Origin: Fasciola hepatica
Taxonomy: Eukaryota; Platyhelminthes; Trematoda; Plagiorchiida; Fasciolidae
DNA length: 64,000 nucleotides
Direction: 5' to 3'
NCBI GenBank assembly: GCA_948099385.1
Contig: CANUEZ040000113.1
Coordinates: 10,490,501-10,554,500 of the forward strand
Each line of letters begins with the position of its first letter. Within the stretch, counting starts at the first letter, position 1. This document shows positions 1 to 12,790 of the stretch, one piece after another. A program made the position numbers and the translations under genes. Under the pieces are notes generated by a model. It did not search any database, was not told the origin of the DNA, and was given only the letters and a program-made list of their open reading frames with translations.

Positions 1-791
1 ATTAGTTTCGATATCGATCGTTTGGGAATTTATGTAACCCAGATTGTCTTGACTGGTTCCTTGCCATATGTGTGTGTCGGACTAGATCCCAGAGGCTTCC
101 TAGCCATCACTCCCACCAAAACAGTCTTTTATTTGAGGTTGATCAGATAATTAGAAAGCAAGCTGGATACCATCAGCAATTTTTTTACCCGGAGAAAGAT
201 ACCGCGACGGAGTCAGAAACAATGGTCGAATGGGTTTTCAGATAGAATGAAACAGTCGAGAGCCCAGATCCCGTCGTTTCCGGACTGACCTGCAGTGTGA
301 GTAACAATTTCTCGGGTAAAACTCGAAGAGTAATGTGAAATTGAGACAATGCAAATAAATAGCACATAGAATGACGACTGATTTTGCGCCGAATCTAAAC
401 CTGGGTAGTGTAAAGCAATGCAACGTCCAGGTGGTTTATTAGAGTATAACGTTGTCTTATTTTTATATCATGGAAAATGCGGTTCACAGAATGAAAAACA
501 TTTCCCTGAGTTACCGTCACACAAATGCACTGGTTGTAAAAACAGCGGGAAGCAAAGCAATCAATCGTCATATGTCTCAGTTACTAATTTTCTAAATATA
601 AGTGAATCCCCCGTAACCATAGATGATAACCAACTGAGGTGCATATGTGGGTATTTTGTACTCTACTCGCATCTGGATTAACACATTTCAGTGTCAGTTC
701 TAATGTCTTCTGATTTCATTTCGGGCAATTCGGTCCTTGCTGTTGATGTCGCTGCATAGATACACTGGTCATTGAATAACTAAACTTTCAC
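1..791. other. unassigned sequence
   Basis: No gene, RNA or repeat was recognised. Short open frames occur on both strands but none has a recognisable motif. Part of it may be the 5' end of the Gypsy relic that starts at about 792, but no LTR could be delimited by eye. Confidence 0.5.
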
Positions 792-1256
792 AGCTATCCG
801 TATCGGATTGAAGAATGGGTTGACCGACTTGAACACTGGTGCAGTGTCTGTGAAGAAGTCACGGCGAATCAGTTACACTTGTTCTTCAATACTAAAGGAC
901 GTGATTTGTATTCTTTACTGAGTAATCTAGCATCCACCAATCCAATCACAAGATTGCAATTTGAGGAATAAGAAGATCTTGCTCAGCCCATATTCTGCAG
1001 GTTAATTGTCAAGTAAAATTTAGTTCAATTCCGTTCGTTGGTCCGAAGTGACAACACGCTATGCCGAGAATTCATTTTACCGCTGAACAAATGAGCTCCT
1101 TTGTGTAACAGCGGCGATCGTTTGGGCGAACAGCTGTTTGATTGGCTGTTTCTTGGACTCAGTAACGTCACCTAACAGTACAGGCTGCTAGAGCAAAAGG
1201 CTTGCCTTTTGCAGAGGCCCGCAGTTTTTCTGAGATGTGCAACGACACACAGGCAG
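792..1256 (+). pseudogene. Gypsy-type LTR retrotransposon gag relic
   Basis: One reading frame running through the interval reads as the capsid-like core of a Gypsy (Metaviridae-type) gag protein, which packages element RNA. It starts with a tryptophan-containing segment (EEWVDRLEHW) followed by GRDLYSLLSNLA, then SLVRSDNTLCREFILPLNK and GDRLGEQL. This order matches what I know of gag proteins of flatworm Gypsy elements: WxxRFEIW, GKxxYSLLKNLA, a FHxxxR-like segment, then FxxxLxxxAxxCNFG and RDRLI. The frame contains several stops (about 970, 1012, 1090 and 1174) and becomes unreadable near 1256, so the copy is dead. The protease relic of the same element follows at 1627. Recognition is from motif order only; no alignment was run. 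Confidence 0.72.
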
Positions 1257-1626
1257 CTGAATAAACAAAATCCTCAATACTGTCCCAGAAAAGTGTTTTC
1301 AAACTATTGCACGCAAATGAGGGCTGTCAATTCCATTTACACCCAACGAACTGACCCAGCATCACTATGACAGTCAAACTCATCAACCGATAATTTCCAT
1401 GTGGCAGATTACACTTATATTCTGCCCATTGACCCCACAACGACATCCGTTATGCCTGTGGTAGAGCAAATCTCATTAAAAGGGTTTGTTTGGGGATGGT
1501 GTGTAATGTGACGGAAATTAAACCGGGTGATGATATCCCACCCGATTTGTCACTCCATCTGCGCTGTGATGACCAACAATTCATTCGAAGCTTTTTTCAT
1601 CTGCTCCCGGTGCTAGACACAACCTC
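1257..1626 (+). pseudogene. gag/protease linker of the Gypsy relic, poorly preserved
   Basis: This lies between the recognisable gag core and protease. A zinc-knuckle region would be expected here. Cysteine codons are present around 1420-1500, but no frame gives a clean CCHC spacing. It is assigned by position only. Confidence 0.35.
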
Positions 1627-2006
1627 ATAATGGATATGGGTAGCATAGAGTCAACCATTAGCGAGTGTATTTTGACCAGACTTGTCCCACATTTCAGAAT
1701 CGCGAAAATAACAGTAATATTTATGGTGTGATTGGTCATCAGCTCGATCTTTTCAGTGAATGTGATTTACGTGTTCGAAGGAAAGCTGGCTGATTGATAA
1801 CAATGAACTTTCTCATTTCACGTAACAGTGGATTCATTCTCGGTTTGAAGTCATTTAAATGTTCGAATCTAATACCAACTTTGTACAAGGACGATTCATC
1901 AAGCGACACAATGTGTGAGCCAACTTATTATCCAGAAATTAAAGACTACCAGATCTTTGAAAGCCACAATCGACAGAAGACCTACGCTGCTCAGAAACCA
2001 AAGTAG
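1627..2006 (+). pseudogene. Gypsy-type aspartic protease relic
   Basis: The frame at 1627 reads IMDMGSIESTISE. The position of the retroviral-type aspartic protease triad DTG is occupied by DMG (1633-1641), so the active site is altered. Reading then shifts frame to YGVIGHQLDLFSECDLRVR (about 1713-1775) and again to FLISRNSGFILGLKSF (about 1807-1854). These correspond to the protease flap and to the hydrophobic ILGLD/S-type C-terminal motif. Motif order and spacing fit a Gypsy protease directly after gag. At least two frameshifts and stops show decay. A further open stretch at 2018-2248 could be linker to reverse transcriptase, but no RT motif was found downstream. Confidence 0.62.
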
Positions 2007-5000
2007 AGTACACCACCTTGGTATCTGTACCCAATTGGCATCCCAGAGAACTCTTTCAAAATGATGTGAGTCCAACTACGTTCGCCAAAACCTTCAACGG
2101 TTTTCTGAGCCAGTTTTTTGAAGAACGCATGTTTCCTTTTCTCGTGATAACCAGACTACTGCCATCTACAAGTATTACTACGTTAGAGACGGAAGCACGA
2201 TTTGAGGAGAACACAGAGTTACAAGATAAAGCTGCTTCTGGAAGATAGGTTGAGAAGATAGAAATCAGAAATCCAGTCTAAGAACAACAGGATAATTCGA
2301 AAGGCAAGATAAAAATTGAAATTCTTCGTCGGTTGATTAAAAACGCGGTTGTGACTATACCTGTACGTTTCGTATGAACTAAACTGACTGCCAACAGCTT
2401 GATAGTAGTCACAATCTACATGTGGATCTCTTCCAAGTTCTTTCCTTGTGTTGTTGGCCCGGAGTTGGTCATTTTACTGAACTCAGTAATTGGGCTTTAA
2501 TCCAATCCGACGGTAGTGTGAAAATTTGGTTTTATTTTCTTCACATTGATTTGGTCGTACTCCTTCATGCGATTTGAACTGTATTATCCGTTTCCCTCTT
2601 TGTGACATTGACCTGCATTTGTTTAAATGAGCGTATGACGCTGCCGCCTGGTTTACCATTAAATCTTACTATGCAAGCTCTGTGTCTCGCTCGGTTCAAA
2701 ATTTGGCTGTACGTTTTGGTTATTCATTGTTCAGCAACATTGTACCGATTATAGAATCGAATTTTGGATTATTACGATAATCAAGTGAAGTCTTTTGAAA
2801 TTTGTTTGAGAGGGGAAGTAAGCCACACCGAGAAGGAGCACCCCAGAAAGGCAGAAAGCGGCTAGGTCGTACGAATTTGAGTGGAATTCGATTAAAATGG
2901 CCAAGGTTGACGGTCGAAAGAATTTAGCTTATAATACCGGTATTCAGTAGAGACTTGAAAAATGGAAAATTTCCAAATTGTTAAATGAGGTCGATGGCCA
3001 CGATACGACGATGAAGTCAAGTTCGGAGGAGTTTCATCCAGTTCTATTGATCGATTCGCTATCAATTCTCGCAGCCAGAGTGACAATTACTACTCCCAAT
3101 GGTGAATTTCTTGCCGCATACCGACACATCACTGAGTTCATGTTTGCAGACAGAATTCACCGAATCAACATGGGTAACATTTGTTATTTACGAGTTGGAA
3201 TCTTACAAACAAACTATGTTTACATCGTTTCAAAGTCTGTCTAATACATTACAAGGAGACATTTCACACCAGTAGAATCCCGACTTTCACAACTGAAGCC
3301 ATAAACACCTAATTTTATGTTAATTTTGTACAAAAGATTGACCTCGGTCTAATTTTTTAGAAAGTTTTATATTTTCCATAAGGAAAAATATTGAAGACTA
3401 GTTAAACTCCTACGTTTTCCTGCTAAACGAATGTAATCTTTGCATGAAGAACCAAAATATACAATGGAAAGCCAGCTCGCATTTTTCACATTTAAAGGTC
3501 CAATACCTCGACGGATTTCCCGCTATGAGTTATTTACAAATAAAAACCCACCCTTAGGAATGGAAGTTATGTTCGTTTGTTAATTGTAATAAGTCAAATA
3601 TAATCATTCTGTCCTTGTGTGAGAGGTGGCAGTAAATTTTGAAATCCAAACTTCAGACTTCATTTATTGTTAGTTTATTCACCCTCATCAACAGAAATTT
3701 GAATTAATAGCCACTCTATGTCCCAGTACTCTGCATGTAATACGTTTGCTTGTCCGGACATTTGGTTGCCGGACATTTGAAAGATTGAATTACTCTTTAT
3801 TCACTTAAGTCTGTCAGATGTCACGCCTTCAAAAAGTGGCCATTTTCGGGATTTATAGTCAAAACCTGGTAATCCAGAGTTATGAAGAAGTACACTGATC
3901 ACCAATCGATAAGCGAAAGGGCTTGAGCTATGTTATTATGCGAATGCATCATAGCCATATTATTTTGACCGATGTGACCTCACAACAGCCTCACACCGGA
4001 ATTCCCAAAGCTGGAAGCTTGAAACTAAGGTCAGCTGAAATTGCGGTGCGGTCTACTACGACAGTGCCCGGTGAATTTCGAATTCAAAACAGGATTCATC
4101 ACTGGCCTTGTCTCAACCAATCGGATGCTACTTCTGAGAGACTGAGGTTGGTTTGAGAGATAATGGCAGCCTGTAACATTTTGGAAGTACTACATTTCAA
4201 GGTTGAAAACCAATGAAAAAAGGTTTGGGACTGGGTTTCTGCCGTCTTCTGAGAGTGTGACATTTGACGGATGTCTGGAGACCAAACGTCCGGCTATCAA
4301 GGGTTCGGGAGCCGTGCTTTGGAAGCACAGCTGCCGATAGTTTTTTCCATGAATTCTCCTCCAAATTTAGGACTCCTGAGAGGTTAAGTTTGACAAAAAT
4401 TCCATGCCGATGTCTCCCTAGTCAATGCTTTATATACTCGCTCCCTTTCACCCGTAATTAGTCCTCGATTAGTTTGAAATTGACAGACGTACATTCTTTC
4501 GTTCGGCAAGTGTAAAAAAGAGTCCTCATTACTTTACATATGGGAGAAATCGGTCATCTGAGAATGCGAGGTCCCATCTTTGAACACCGTCCGCGCATGC
4601 TTTTTCTATCTGGTCTCATTTTCGGGGAAGGGATTAAATTGGAAATATCCCGAAAACCCATGACAGAGCTTATTTTCGGAGTAGGTCAGTTTCTCGACAC
4701 TGGCAAAAAGAGGATCAAAGACACCAAAGTTTAGTAATTTTGGCTACCATAAACATCCAGTACAAACAAAGAAGTACGCCGAGAGGCCCATACCGCCGTG
4801 CTGGCTAATTTTGTTTGTGCACCCGTTTCCTATCGCAAAGAATTTGGTTGCAAACTGCTTTGAACACGGGAGTCAAATGACGCGTTCCATAACAACTTCA
4901 ACACACATCCGTATTATCTGAGTTCCCCCTTCGCCGATTGCTGGGACAGGCACTACCAATGTCGTCCTCGTCTATTGGCCCCTAATTTAATTCGGTTTTT

Positions 5001-7329
5001 CATCTCCAGTTCCGCGAATCTACTCTACGAAACGTTTGACTTTCCAGTCATTTATCTAACGGCATAAGGATGAATGATATGGCACAGGAATATTGCCTTA
5101 TGCCAATCCTTTTAAATTCTCACCAGCAAATTGGACGAGCATTGTGGCATTTTACTAGAAACACTCTATCGCTGTTCTGTGCGGGCTACTTTCCCCAATC
5201 ACGTTTTGACGGTAAATCAATTCTCCCAGGATATCCTTCGTAGGGGAGTGATGTTTTACTCAACGTTCGATCGAGTTATTTGAATGTGGAAGCGCCGGAG
5301 AATCGACATTTTGCTTTGCATGGAAAAATAATGTACGAAAGTCGCTAAAATATCACCTGATTAGGATAACGTTATGTTTCCCACACAGTCCATTCCAGAG
5401 ATAAACTGCTAAACAACTCTGTTGAACCTGTTGGGTGTAGATTTCATGACCGTTCATCATCCTCTGACTTCATTTCAAGACCACCGTTAGAGCAGAAGCC
5501 TTAATGATTTGGTTGGTCATCTAGTTCGTTGCAGTTACAGGCGGACTGATCCTCGTGAAGTACTTCAAACATTAGATTTGATGGCCAGTCCTCTAAGTTC
5601 ATAGTCAGTGAACTTGGTGTTTTCAAATATAATGTTCTTTCGCTTTCTTCCATATTTATGTTAGTGCACACCCGTCTGGCTCCTAAAGACCTGTAATGAA
5701 GTGTGCTAACTGCAAAACCATTTGACGTTTTTTTTACCCTTACTGTTACAAGTGTTCTAACTAGATCATCATATTGAAAAGCCCAGTTTTTTTTCGTATG
5801 ATCATTATGTTTTTACATCACTGATTTACACAGGGTTGAATCCATTAAATACATCCGAATGGCGGTACAAAATCGACAGTTCACACAATTTGGCCTAAAT
5901 ATATATATTTCTTTCTTCCTTTGATTTTCAGTGCATTTTACCAAACTTAGTGTCACTGTACCCTAGAAAATGATATATTATCAACACACGACTTCATTTT
6001 TGTTCCGAGATATTCATGTAATCAGTTGTATATTTTTCAAATCATATTTTGACTGATCAAAAAAGATATATGATTACCGTATCAGAGCCTGTGATAAATC
6101 AGGTGGCTTCACTTGCAGTTTCGTATGGTTCACTTGAAGTTAGAACAGCTTAACGTCATGTTAAAATAGTGCAGTCACGTCTACCAAGGCACGATGCTGC
6201 TCTGATCGTCTCCTATCTTCTGTAATGCTAGATGGCCTAAGGAACTCTAACTAACAGCAAGTCATAAGGGACATTTTCCCACTGCTCCTGTTCTCAACGA
6301 ACACCGCCCACCCGACCACCAGCTTGCAATAATGAGGCGGTCGAGCTAATCAATACTGAACCACACCACACATTCATTTCAACCATAACTGGCCTTCTAT
6401 TGATAGTAACTCGCCCAGTTATGCACTTAGGTATTTCACGGACACCAACATTTTATCTGGGTTCAGCGGGCTATCCATGGAAAATCTTAACTGTCTGATT
6501 GAATAAAATCATAAAACAACCAAAGCTTTCATTATTAAAAACAGGTTTCTGTTCACAAATTTTCTTTCTACATCAGAACAAAGAACTATTATCTTTGTGA
6601 ATTCTTCACTCCTAAATATGGAAGACATCCCTAAAGTTCATCTCTGACGCGCTTATTTGGATATAAATTATAATAATTGCGAAACGTATTTTAGGAGAAT
6701 TTATGTATCACGACATGTCCAATTTTCACTTGTTCTTTTTAAAGAGATAAATCAACAGAACGCACTCAGTCTTGTCTCCCATAATCTCGATGAAGTACCG
6801 AATGACAGCCGACGTATCTGAAACCAAAGCACCTATGACAATTGATGATTGCGCTCATAATCTTGTTCAGTTAGCTCCCAATCAGTTTGTAACGAGCTGG
6901 GATTAGTTTTGTCTGTCTCATTATTGATCTGACTGCTCCTGTGTTTGTCCCGAATATGTTTTTGTTATCGGACTGAGCTTAGATGTATGGGATGTGGAGC
7001 TTCGTCCAGTACTGGCCACGATTTATTTTGCATTTGCCGACTTAAGGTCTAACGACGGTTGTCCAGATACTACTGACTCTTTCCGTCCGATCCACTCGCA
7101 TGTGCACTACAGTCTATTTCTACTCTCATGCTGTAAGCCCCTGCATGAGCATGAGCCAGCTACTTGGACTTCCTGAATGGCACCTGCCCACACGCAATGA
7201 TCGAATTCGAGACCTGAGCATAGAAAAACCCAGTTTTGCTTCCATTCATGAACGCAATTAACAGACTGGAGTTCTGATCGCCCACAGTCCATTCTGACAG
7301 TACTGAACCATCTTTTTAGCTGTCATTAA
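2007..7329. other. unassigned sequence, 5.3 kb
   Basis: Open frames of 60-90 codons occur at 2018, 2978, 3923, 4264, 4540 and 6994 (+), but none shows a domain motif. No RT, integrase or RNA gene was recognised. If the Gypsy relic continued past 2.2 kb, it has decayed beyond recognition or been deleted. Confidence 0.5.
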
Positions 7330-8960
7330 ACGCAACAGCGTCACCTTTCACATGAGACAGGAAAGGTGCAGTCTTTTGGCACCTTTGAGTCTAGACATCT
7401 TCTGACATGTCTAAACCACTTCAGTGGTCCGCTTTCAGGGACATGAACAGCTATGCGATGTCAAAGTGCCGTTGTCTTATTAATCTGTCTTGAAGTATGT
7501 TGTACCAAACCATTTTCAGAACCCGTCGCAGAAACCAGTCATCAAAGATTTCCAGCGGCCACCTTTCGAAATCGTAGGTCAGTATTGGACGGAAAGCGGT
7601 TTGAAGGACACGAACTTCGGTCCCATGACTAGTTTCTCTATGAGTCAAAAGAGCATTGTGAAGCTGGAGAAACGTACTCCTGGCACTTTCAGTGTGCATC
7701 TTGACTTCGATTTTGACCTGACAGTTTGTAAGGATGGTGGAGTTCAGATATGTGAACACCCGGGGTGAACTCGGCTTTTTTACCTTTCATGTACATTGGT
7801 AGAATAGACTGTGTAGCGCAGGTCGGAAGGACCTTGGTCTTCGATGTTTCGATCTCTATTCCTATGGATTTTGCGAAGGATTCCATGCTATTCACAAACG
7901 GCTGTCAGACGGTCGATAGATTCCATGCATGATGATTTCATCTGTGAATATCAGATTGGCGAGTAAAACACCGGCCTAAGCTGAATACCAGGATAGTCAG
8001 TGAGCGCCTGACGCTTTATCTAATCGATAATGTGGCTGAACAACACTAGGGACAAGGGAAAGTCTTGCTTAGTACTATATCTTTTGGGATAAATCATTGA
8101 GTTCTTCTCCGTAGATAAGTCCTCTCATACGCATACTTGAGTAGTATTTCGTCATGGGAGTGGTAAGCTTCTTATGCATTCCGAGCTCTTATAATATGGT
8201 CCATAGTGATTTTGTGTCAACTGAGTCAAAGGCAGTCCAAAAATCGATAAGACCAGCAGCAATTGGTTTCTGGAATTTGTACAGAAGTGTGGGTAGGAGG
8301 GTGAATAGTTGATCCAAGCACCATCTTTGCCGGCGGAAGCCCCTTCAATTGGGATGTGTACTAGAGTCCCACAGTTGAGAACCGGAAGAACAAAAAGAAA
8401 GAGAATATTTTCTCGGTCATGTCGATTAAACTGATGCCACGGTAGTTTGCGTACACAATTCTACCGGCTTTCTCTGGATGGGGTTCATATTGGGGTTTCC
8501 TAATAAGCTGTGAGTCGCTTACTTTCCCAAATTGGGCAGAACAGAATGTGTAGTGACTCTAGCAGTGTAGAAAGACACAATTTATATATTTCTGGTAGGA
8601 TGCCCTCTTCTCCAGGAATTTTTGGATCTTCAGCTTGTGTATAACATCGATGATATTATCTCGACTTGGTAAGTTGCTATTCACGTCATAGCTCTCGCTC
8701 TGGGTTGCTGCAATCTGATTCGTAACTTAAAATGGGGTATTTTAGTAAGCAATGGAAGTGTACGGTCCATCGTTGAATCCTTGTGACCTGCACAGGACTG
8801 ATCAGCCCGACAAGTTTTCGAAGAAGTTCTGTCTACTGTCATTTACCGGATACGAAACGGATCATGTGGAATAGCTCTGAGAAGTCAAAGTAATGGGCCG
8901 CAGTCTCCATTGTTTCCACGATTTCGTGCCGGTAGGTGTTGCGGTCAGTTTTGGCTGAAC
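7330..8960 (-). pseudogene. RTE-like non-LTR retrotransposon (LINE) reverse transcriptase relic
   Basis: Read on the minus strand, pieces of a LINE polyprotein appear in N-to-C order. NYRGISLI (near 8455-8421) is the conserved segment before the RT fingers. GLIDFWTAFDSVD (near 8256-8218) is RT motif A, carrying the first catalytic aspartate. ELGMHKKLTTPMTKYYSSM follows (about 8200-8140). The expected FADD box is degraded to FTDEI near 7945. SKTKVLPT comes next (about 7840), then EIFDDWFLRRVLKMVWYN (about 7550-7490). The order is that of RTE-clade RTs; the last piece matches the VFDxxCLRRILxxxW tail of fluke elements. Stops and frameshifts separate the pieces, so it is dead. No endonuclease domain was recognised upstream (above 9.0 kb). 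Confidence 0.8.
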
Positions 8961-11900
8961 GGATGGCTTTTGGTTGGAGGTCATAGAATTCTGGCTAATC
9001 AATTAGGCAAGCTTTTGTGTCCTTTTCAGATAACTGGAGATTCGCCAGTGAGATTCGTTCTTTTTGTCGTCGTCGCCTAAAACCCATTTGTTCAGAGCAG
9101 ATAGATCGACTGATGTTTCAATTGAAGTCCATTGATTTAACATTGGTACATCTTCTCCAGCAAGTGAACCCGTTAAGAATCCGGTTGCTCGACAGCAGTG
9201 ATGGAAGTCCTCCCTGGCTATTTACCGTAAATCTATACCATCTAAGGCGCAGTTCATAGTGTTGTTCGAATCGGGAAGTACATAAGTCACATGCGCTGCA
9301 AAATGTAATGGATTTTGCTCATCACGAATGGAAACATAAGTGATTAGCGTAAATCAGATATAAAGGACACTTTGAGAGTGAGTATCACGTTGCAGCAAAA
9401 TATCTTTTGTTCGAGCGATGACGTAAATCCTCTTGAGTCGAATCTCATGTCGAAAATTTTCATTCTTGAATGACGATAAACAGCTGACCTGGCCAATTAT
9501 TCCTATCTCAGAAGATGTTCGATGTAACAGGAGTACGGGAACACAAAAGTCGCGAGCATCAGACTGAATGGTATTTTCCGGAGCATATAACTGCATCTTT
9601 ACTGGTGCTGAATTTCATTAAGATGATGGCTTCTAAAGTCTTTCAAAATAACACGCACTTGTGTCACGGATGCCTAAATAGCATAAAACAGAATATTTCA
9701 TCAGAAGGAATTGATCCGCCAAACATGGTAACCCTGGGGAGGAAATGAGACCAAATGGAGTTTGCACCCTTGTCGTCAACCTGTCTGGACCACTGAATTT
9801 ATCACGCTTCATCCTCATTAACTCTCTTTTCACTTAGACGGAATATATCACGTATGCGCTCTTCGTCTGAAGTTATTTTGAGTTCAGAGCTCATGATCTA
9901 CATTAAATATCGCCAAGTCAACTAATCTGCTTCGATATCACCCAATTTTCACGCGCATTAATCGATCTGAAATTATTTTTTACTTCGTTGTATTTGCATT
10001 GCTTTGCATACTTACAAACTTTTGAGTAGTAAGTTGCGAAATTCAACCTCCCTGGGAATGTCATCAGATTCCGCATATTTCGCACGTCGAATAAAATTTC
10101 ACATTGTCCAGAATTAAATCTGGAAACAAAGATGACAAAGGTTCACTCATGTACCCTAATCTAAGCTTATACATTTTTCTGTGATTCCGTTTTACTTGTG
10201 TAAGTTTTGTTGAAAACGAACTCAGTACGCGACCGCCGATTGCGACTCCTGCGTCACCAGGTGGAACACCTCGTCCAAATAAAAGCAAATCTACATCGAT
10301 TGACTAATCGCCATATATGTCAAAAGTGAGGCAACTCAGAACGCCTAGGTACCGTATAATGGCGGCCCCGTGAAATTTACAACGTGAAAACCACTGGTCA
10401 ATCTGTCTGGCTGATTTTTGGGTTTGTCTGTAATGCCCGGTCGTGCCCGACCGATCAAAGTGGAATCGAAATGTCGCGCAGAGGTGACATGATTAAGCTG
10501 TATCATCTGAAAGGTCCGTTCTGGTTATTAGTTTTTCCATGGGTATTTTAGGCATCTCCCAGAGCATTTAAGTTCAAAAGTTTGATTCTAATGGAGTAAT
10601 TGAAGTAGCTCATTAGGAATGTGTAGTTGAGTGTGTGGTTCTGTGTGTTCAAGTACTGCTGAAGCCGTGAGAGTAACTCAAGAGATTTTCTTTAGATGAT
10701 GCAAGCCGTGTGAGTGGCTTGTTCAAGCCAATTACAAAATGTACATGGTTATCTTATTAAGTTGGTTATTTTTCGTTTTCTCACTCTGCTCTTCGGAATT
10801 GAAACCATCTTACCCGAGTCGTGTTTTGTTCATTCAGTTTCTTGATAAAGCTTATGAAGAGCACGGAAATCAAGACTGTCTAGATTTGTTTTAAATCCTT
10901 TCTTTAATTACAGTCTGAAAATGACTGAGAACCGACGTCTTCTTGCTTTTAGATTTTGGCAGATACGGGAAATTAAGTAGCAATTTATCTTCACGATTTC
11001 TGGAAAAGGGTATTCTTTTTTCATACGGGTAAAACAATCAGTAAATAAAGAAAACGTTTCTAAATCACGACACCTTCACACATGCCTCCCTTGATGATGT
11101 AAAACCTAGTAAAATGTGTAGGTTATGCTAAAGTAAGTTTGGGCAACTGGAATTGAAATCGGCCATACCAATAATCATAAAAACTACCTGGGAGCAACTC
11201 GAAAATGTAAAAACCGCGTTGTATTAAAATATTTCCCCTTCATTCGCGAAACTTGTTTCTCCAAACAAATAGTATTGTTTCTTGCTGGTTTACAAAGCAC
11301 GGTAATCATGAAGTACAAGGGCACCGGCTATGTAGTATTGTTCGTGAGGAGTGAACGACACTTTCGAAAGAGATGATTCAGCTTTCCGTAATTAGAACAG
11401 ATCTTCCCTCAAGCTGGACAGTCTTCTTTCCGTTTGTCATGCGTGTGGCCATAGAACGTGCATTTGTTGCGCGTGGCTCCCGTCAAAGCGTTCAACTCGG
11501 TCGCTGCACAGTCTTCTGCGAGATGTCTCATCTGATTAGTGGTGGCGTCTTAGCTGATACAAATGTCAATGCAAGTTTTCGAATCCGGTTGACGCATCAG
11601 AAAAAGTCTTTCTATGCTTGCATCATTTCCAACTCCAGTCACCAGCTGCCGGAAGAAAATGGCAGCCTCGTGGGCTTAGTTCACTGTCTGCATATGCTGC
11701 AGCGTTACAACTCCAGCACATTCAAAAACAAAACTCAAGCATCCCAAAACGATTACATTCAAAATGAAGATAAAAGTGCGTAACGGAGTGATAAATCCAC
11801 CGTAGAAACAAAAACCCACAATGAGGTAATCAAAGTTGGTAGTTAGAATGATACATTATACGCGTTTGAGGAATAGAACTGTCCATTTTTTCTTAGGGCG

Positions 11901-12599
11901 CGTCTGGAACCATTCTGCATTATCTGCTTCTATACGTCTGCAAGGTGATGGTTCCATGCACTTATCCCTCGTACCGCAAAGTGAGTGTCTGTGACACTGC
12001 CATGCATGTCATGAATTGATTACCCACGGTAACCAAAACGTTGGTGAATTACAAAGTTTACAATCATCGCTGTATGACTAACGTCATTACTTTCACAATA
12101 AAAGTACCACATGGAGCACCGAATTATCGATACACTCCTTACAAATCCAAATGCTTCTAATGTTTTGATTCAAATGAAATTCATTGATCCCATATTTCGT
12201 TGCCGAAAGTTCACGTCAACTTTAGTAAGGTCGTCCAGAAATATATTTTACCACTTTGTTATTATAAAAATTTCTCCTGTGCATACCGACGCAGAATGTT
12301 TTGATGCAAATTCACCTTTGGCCTACAGATATTATAACTGGAGAAAGAAGACGAAAATTCAATAGCCGCATGTTTTTACCAGTATCACATCAAAAAACGA
12401 GCATACAGCCCAGTTTATTAAAACAGTATCTGGTGGACGTACCACGTGTGGTTTAAAAAAGTATAAATAAATTACCAGGCAGCATGGCTTCACTGTACTG
12501 AATAGTGTACAGGCTGAGAATGTTATTTTGTTCTTTTATTGCTAATTTAGGTTTGTCATTTTTATAATAATCAATGTACCATTCTTTTGAGATTTATCG
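8961..12599. other. unassigned sequence, 3.6 kb
   Basis: The LINE relic at 7.3-9.0 kb should have an endonuclease upstream on the minus strand, but nothing recognisable is left here. The 136-codon frame at 11373-11783 (+) has no identifiable domain. Confidence 0.45.
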
Positions 12600-12790
12600 A
12601 CAGAAATAGATCCAATTCTTTCTTTATTTTAAATATTAGATTTGCGATCTGACATCATTATTCACAGTAGAAACAGTGGTCACTATGATCAAATCCGATT
12701 CACACATTCTTTTTCTGAAACCGGTAATTCCGTTACACTTCAATTTGTCAAGCATCCCTTAGCACTTATTACACATCACTAGTTATCATT
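12600..12790 (+). repeat. unnamed dispersed repeat, copy 1
   Basis: The segment from about 12655 matches one at about 18540 in order and spacing. Both share CACAGTRGAAACAGTG, TCACTATG and a run ending ACTAKCATT-like. Upstream, the poly-pyrimidine CTTTCTTTATT of this copy corresponds to the site where the SINEs sit in the other copy, so this copy acts as a diverged empty site. No coding capacity was seen. The family is not recognised. Confidence 0.6.

Noticed and set aside
11373..11783. 136-codon open frame, with a CHACGH string in another frame that looks like a zinc knuckle
   Set aside because: The cysteine/histidine spacing does not fit CCHC and no neighbouring gag or pol motif was found.
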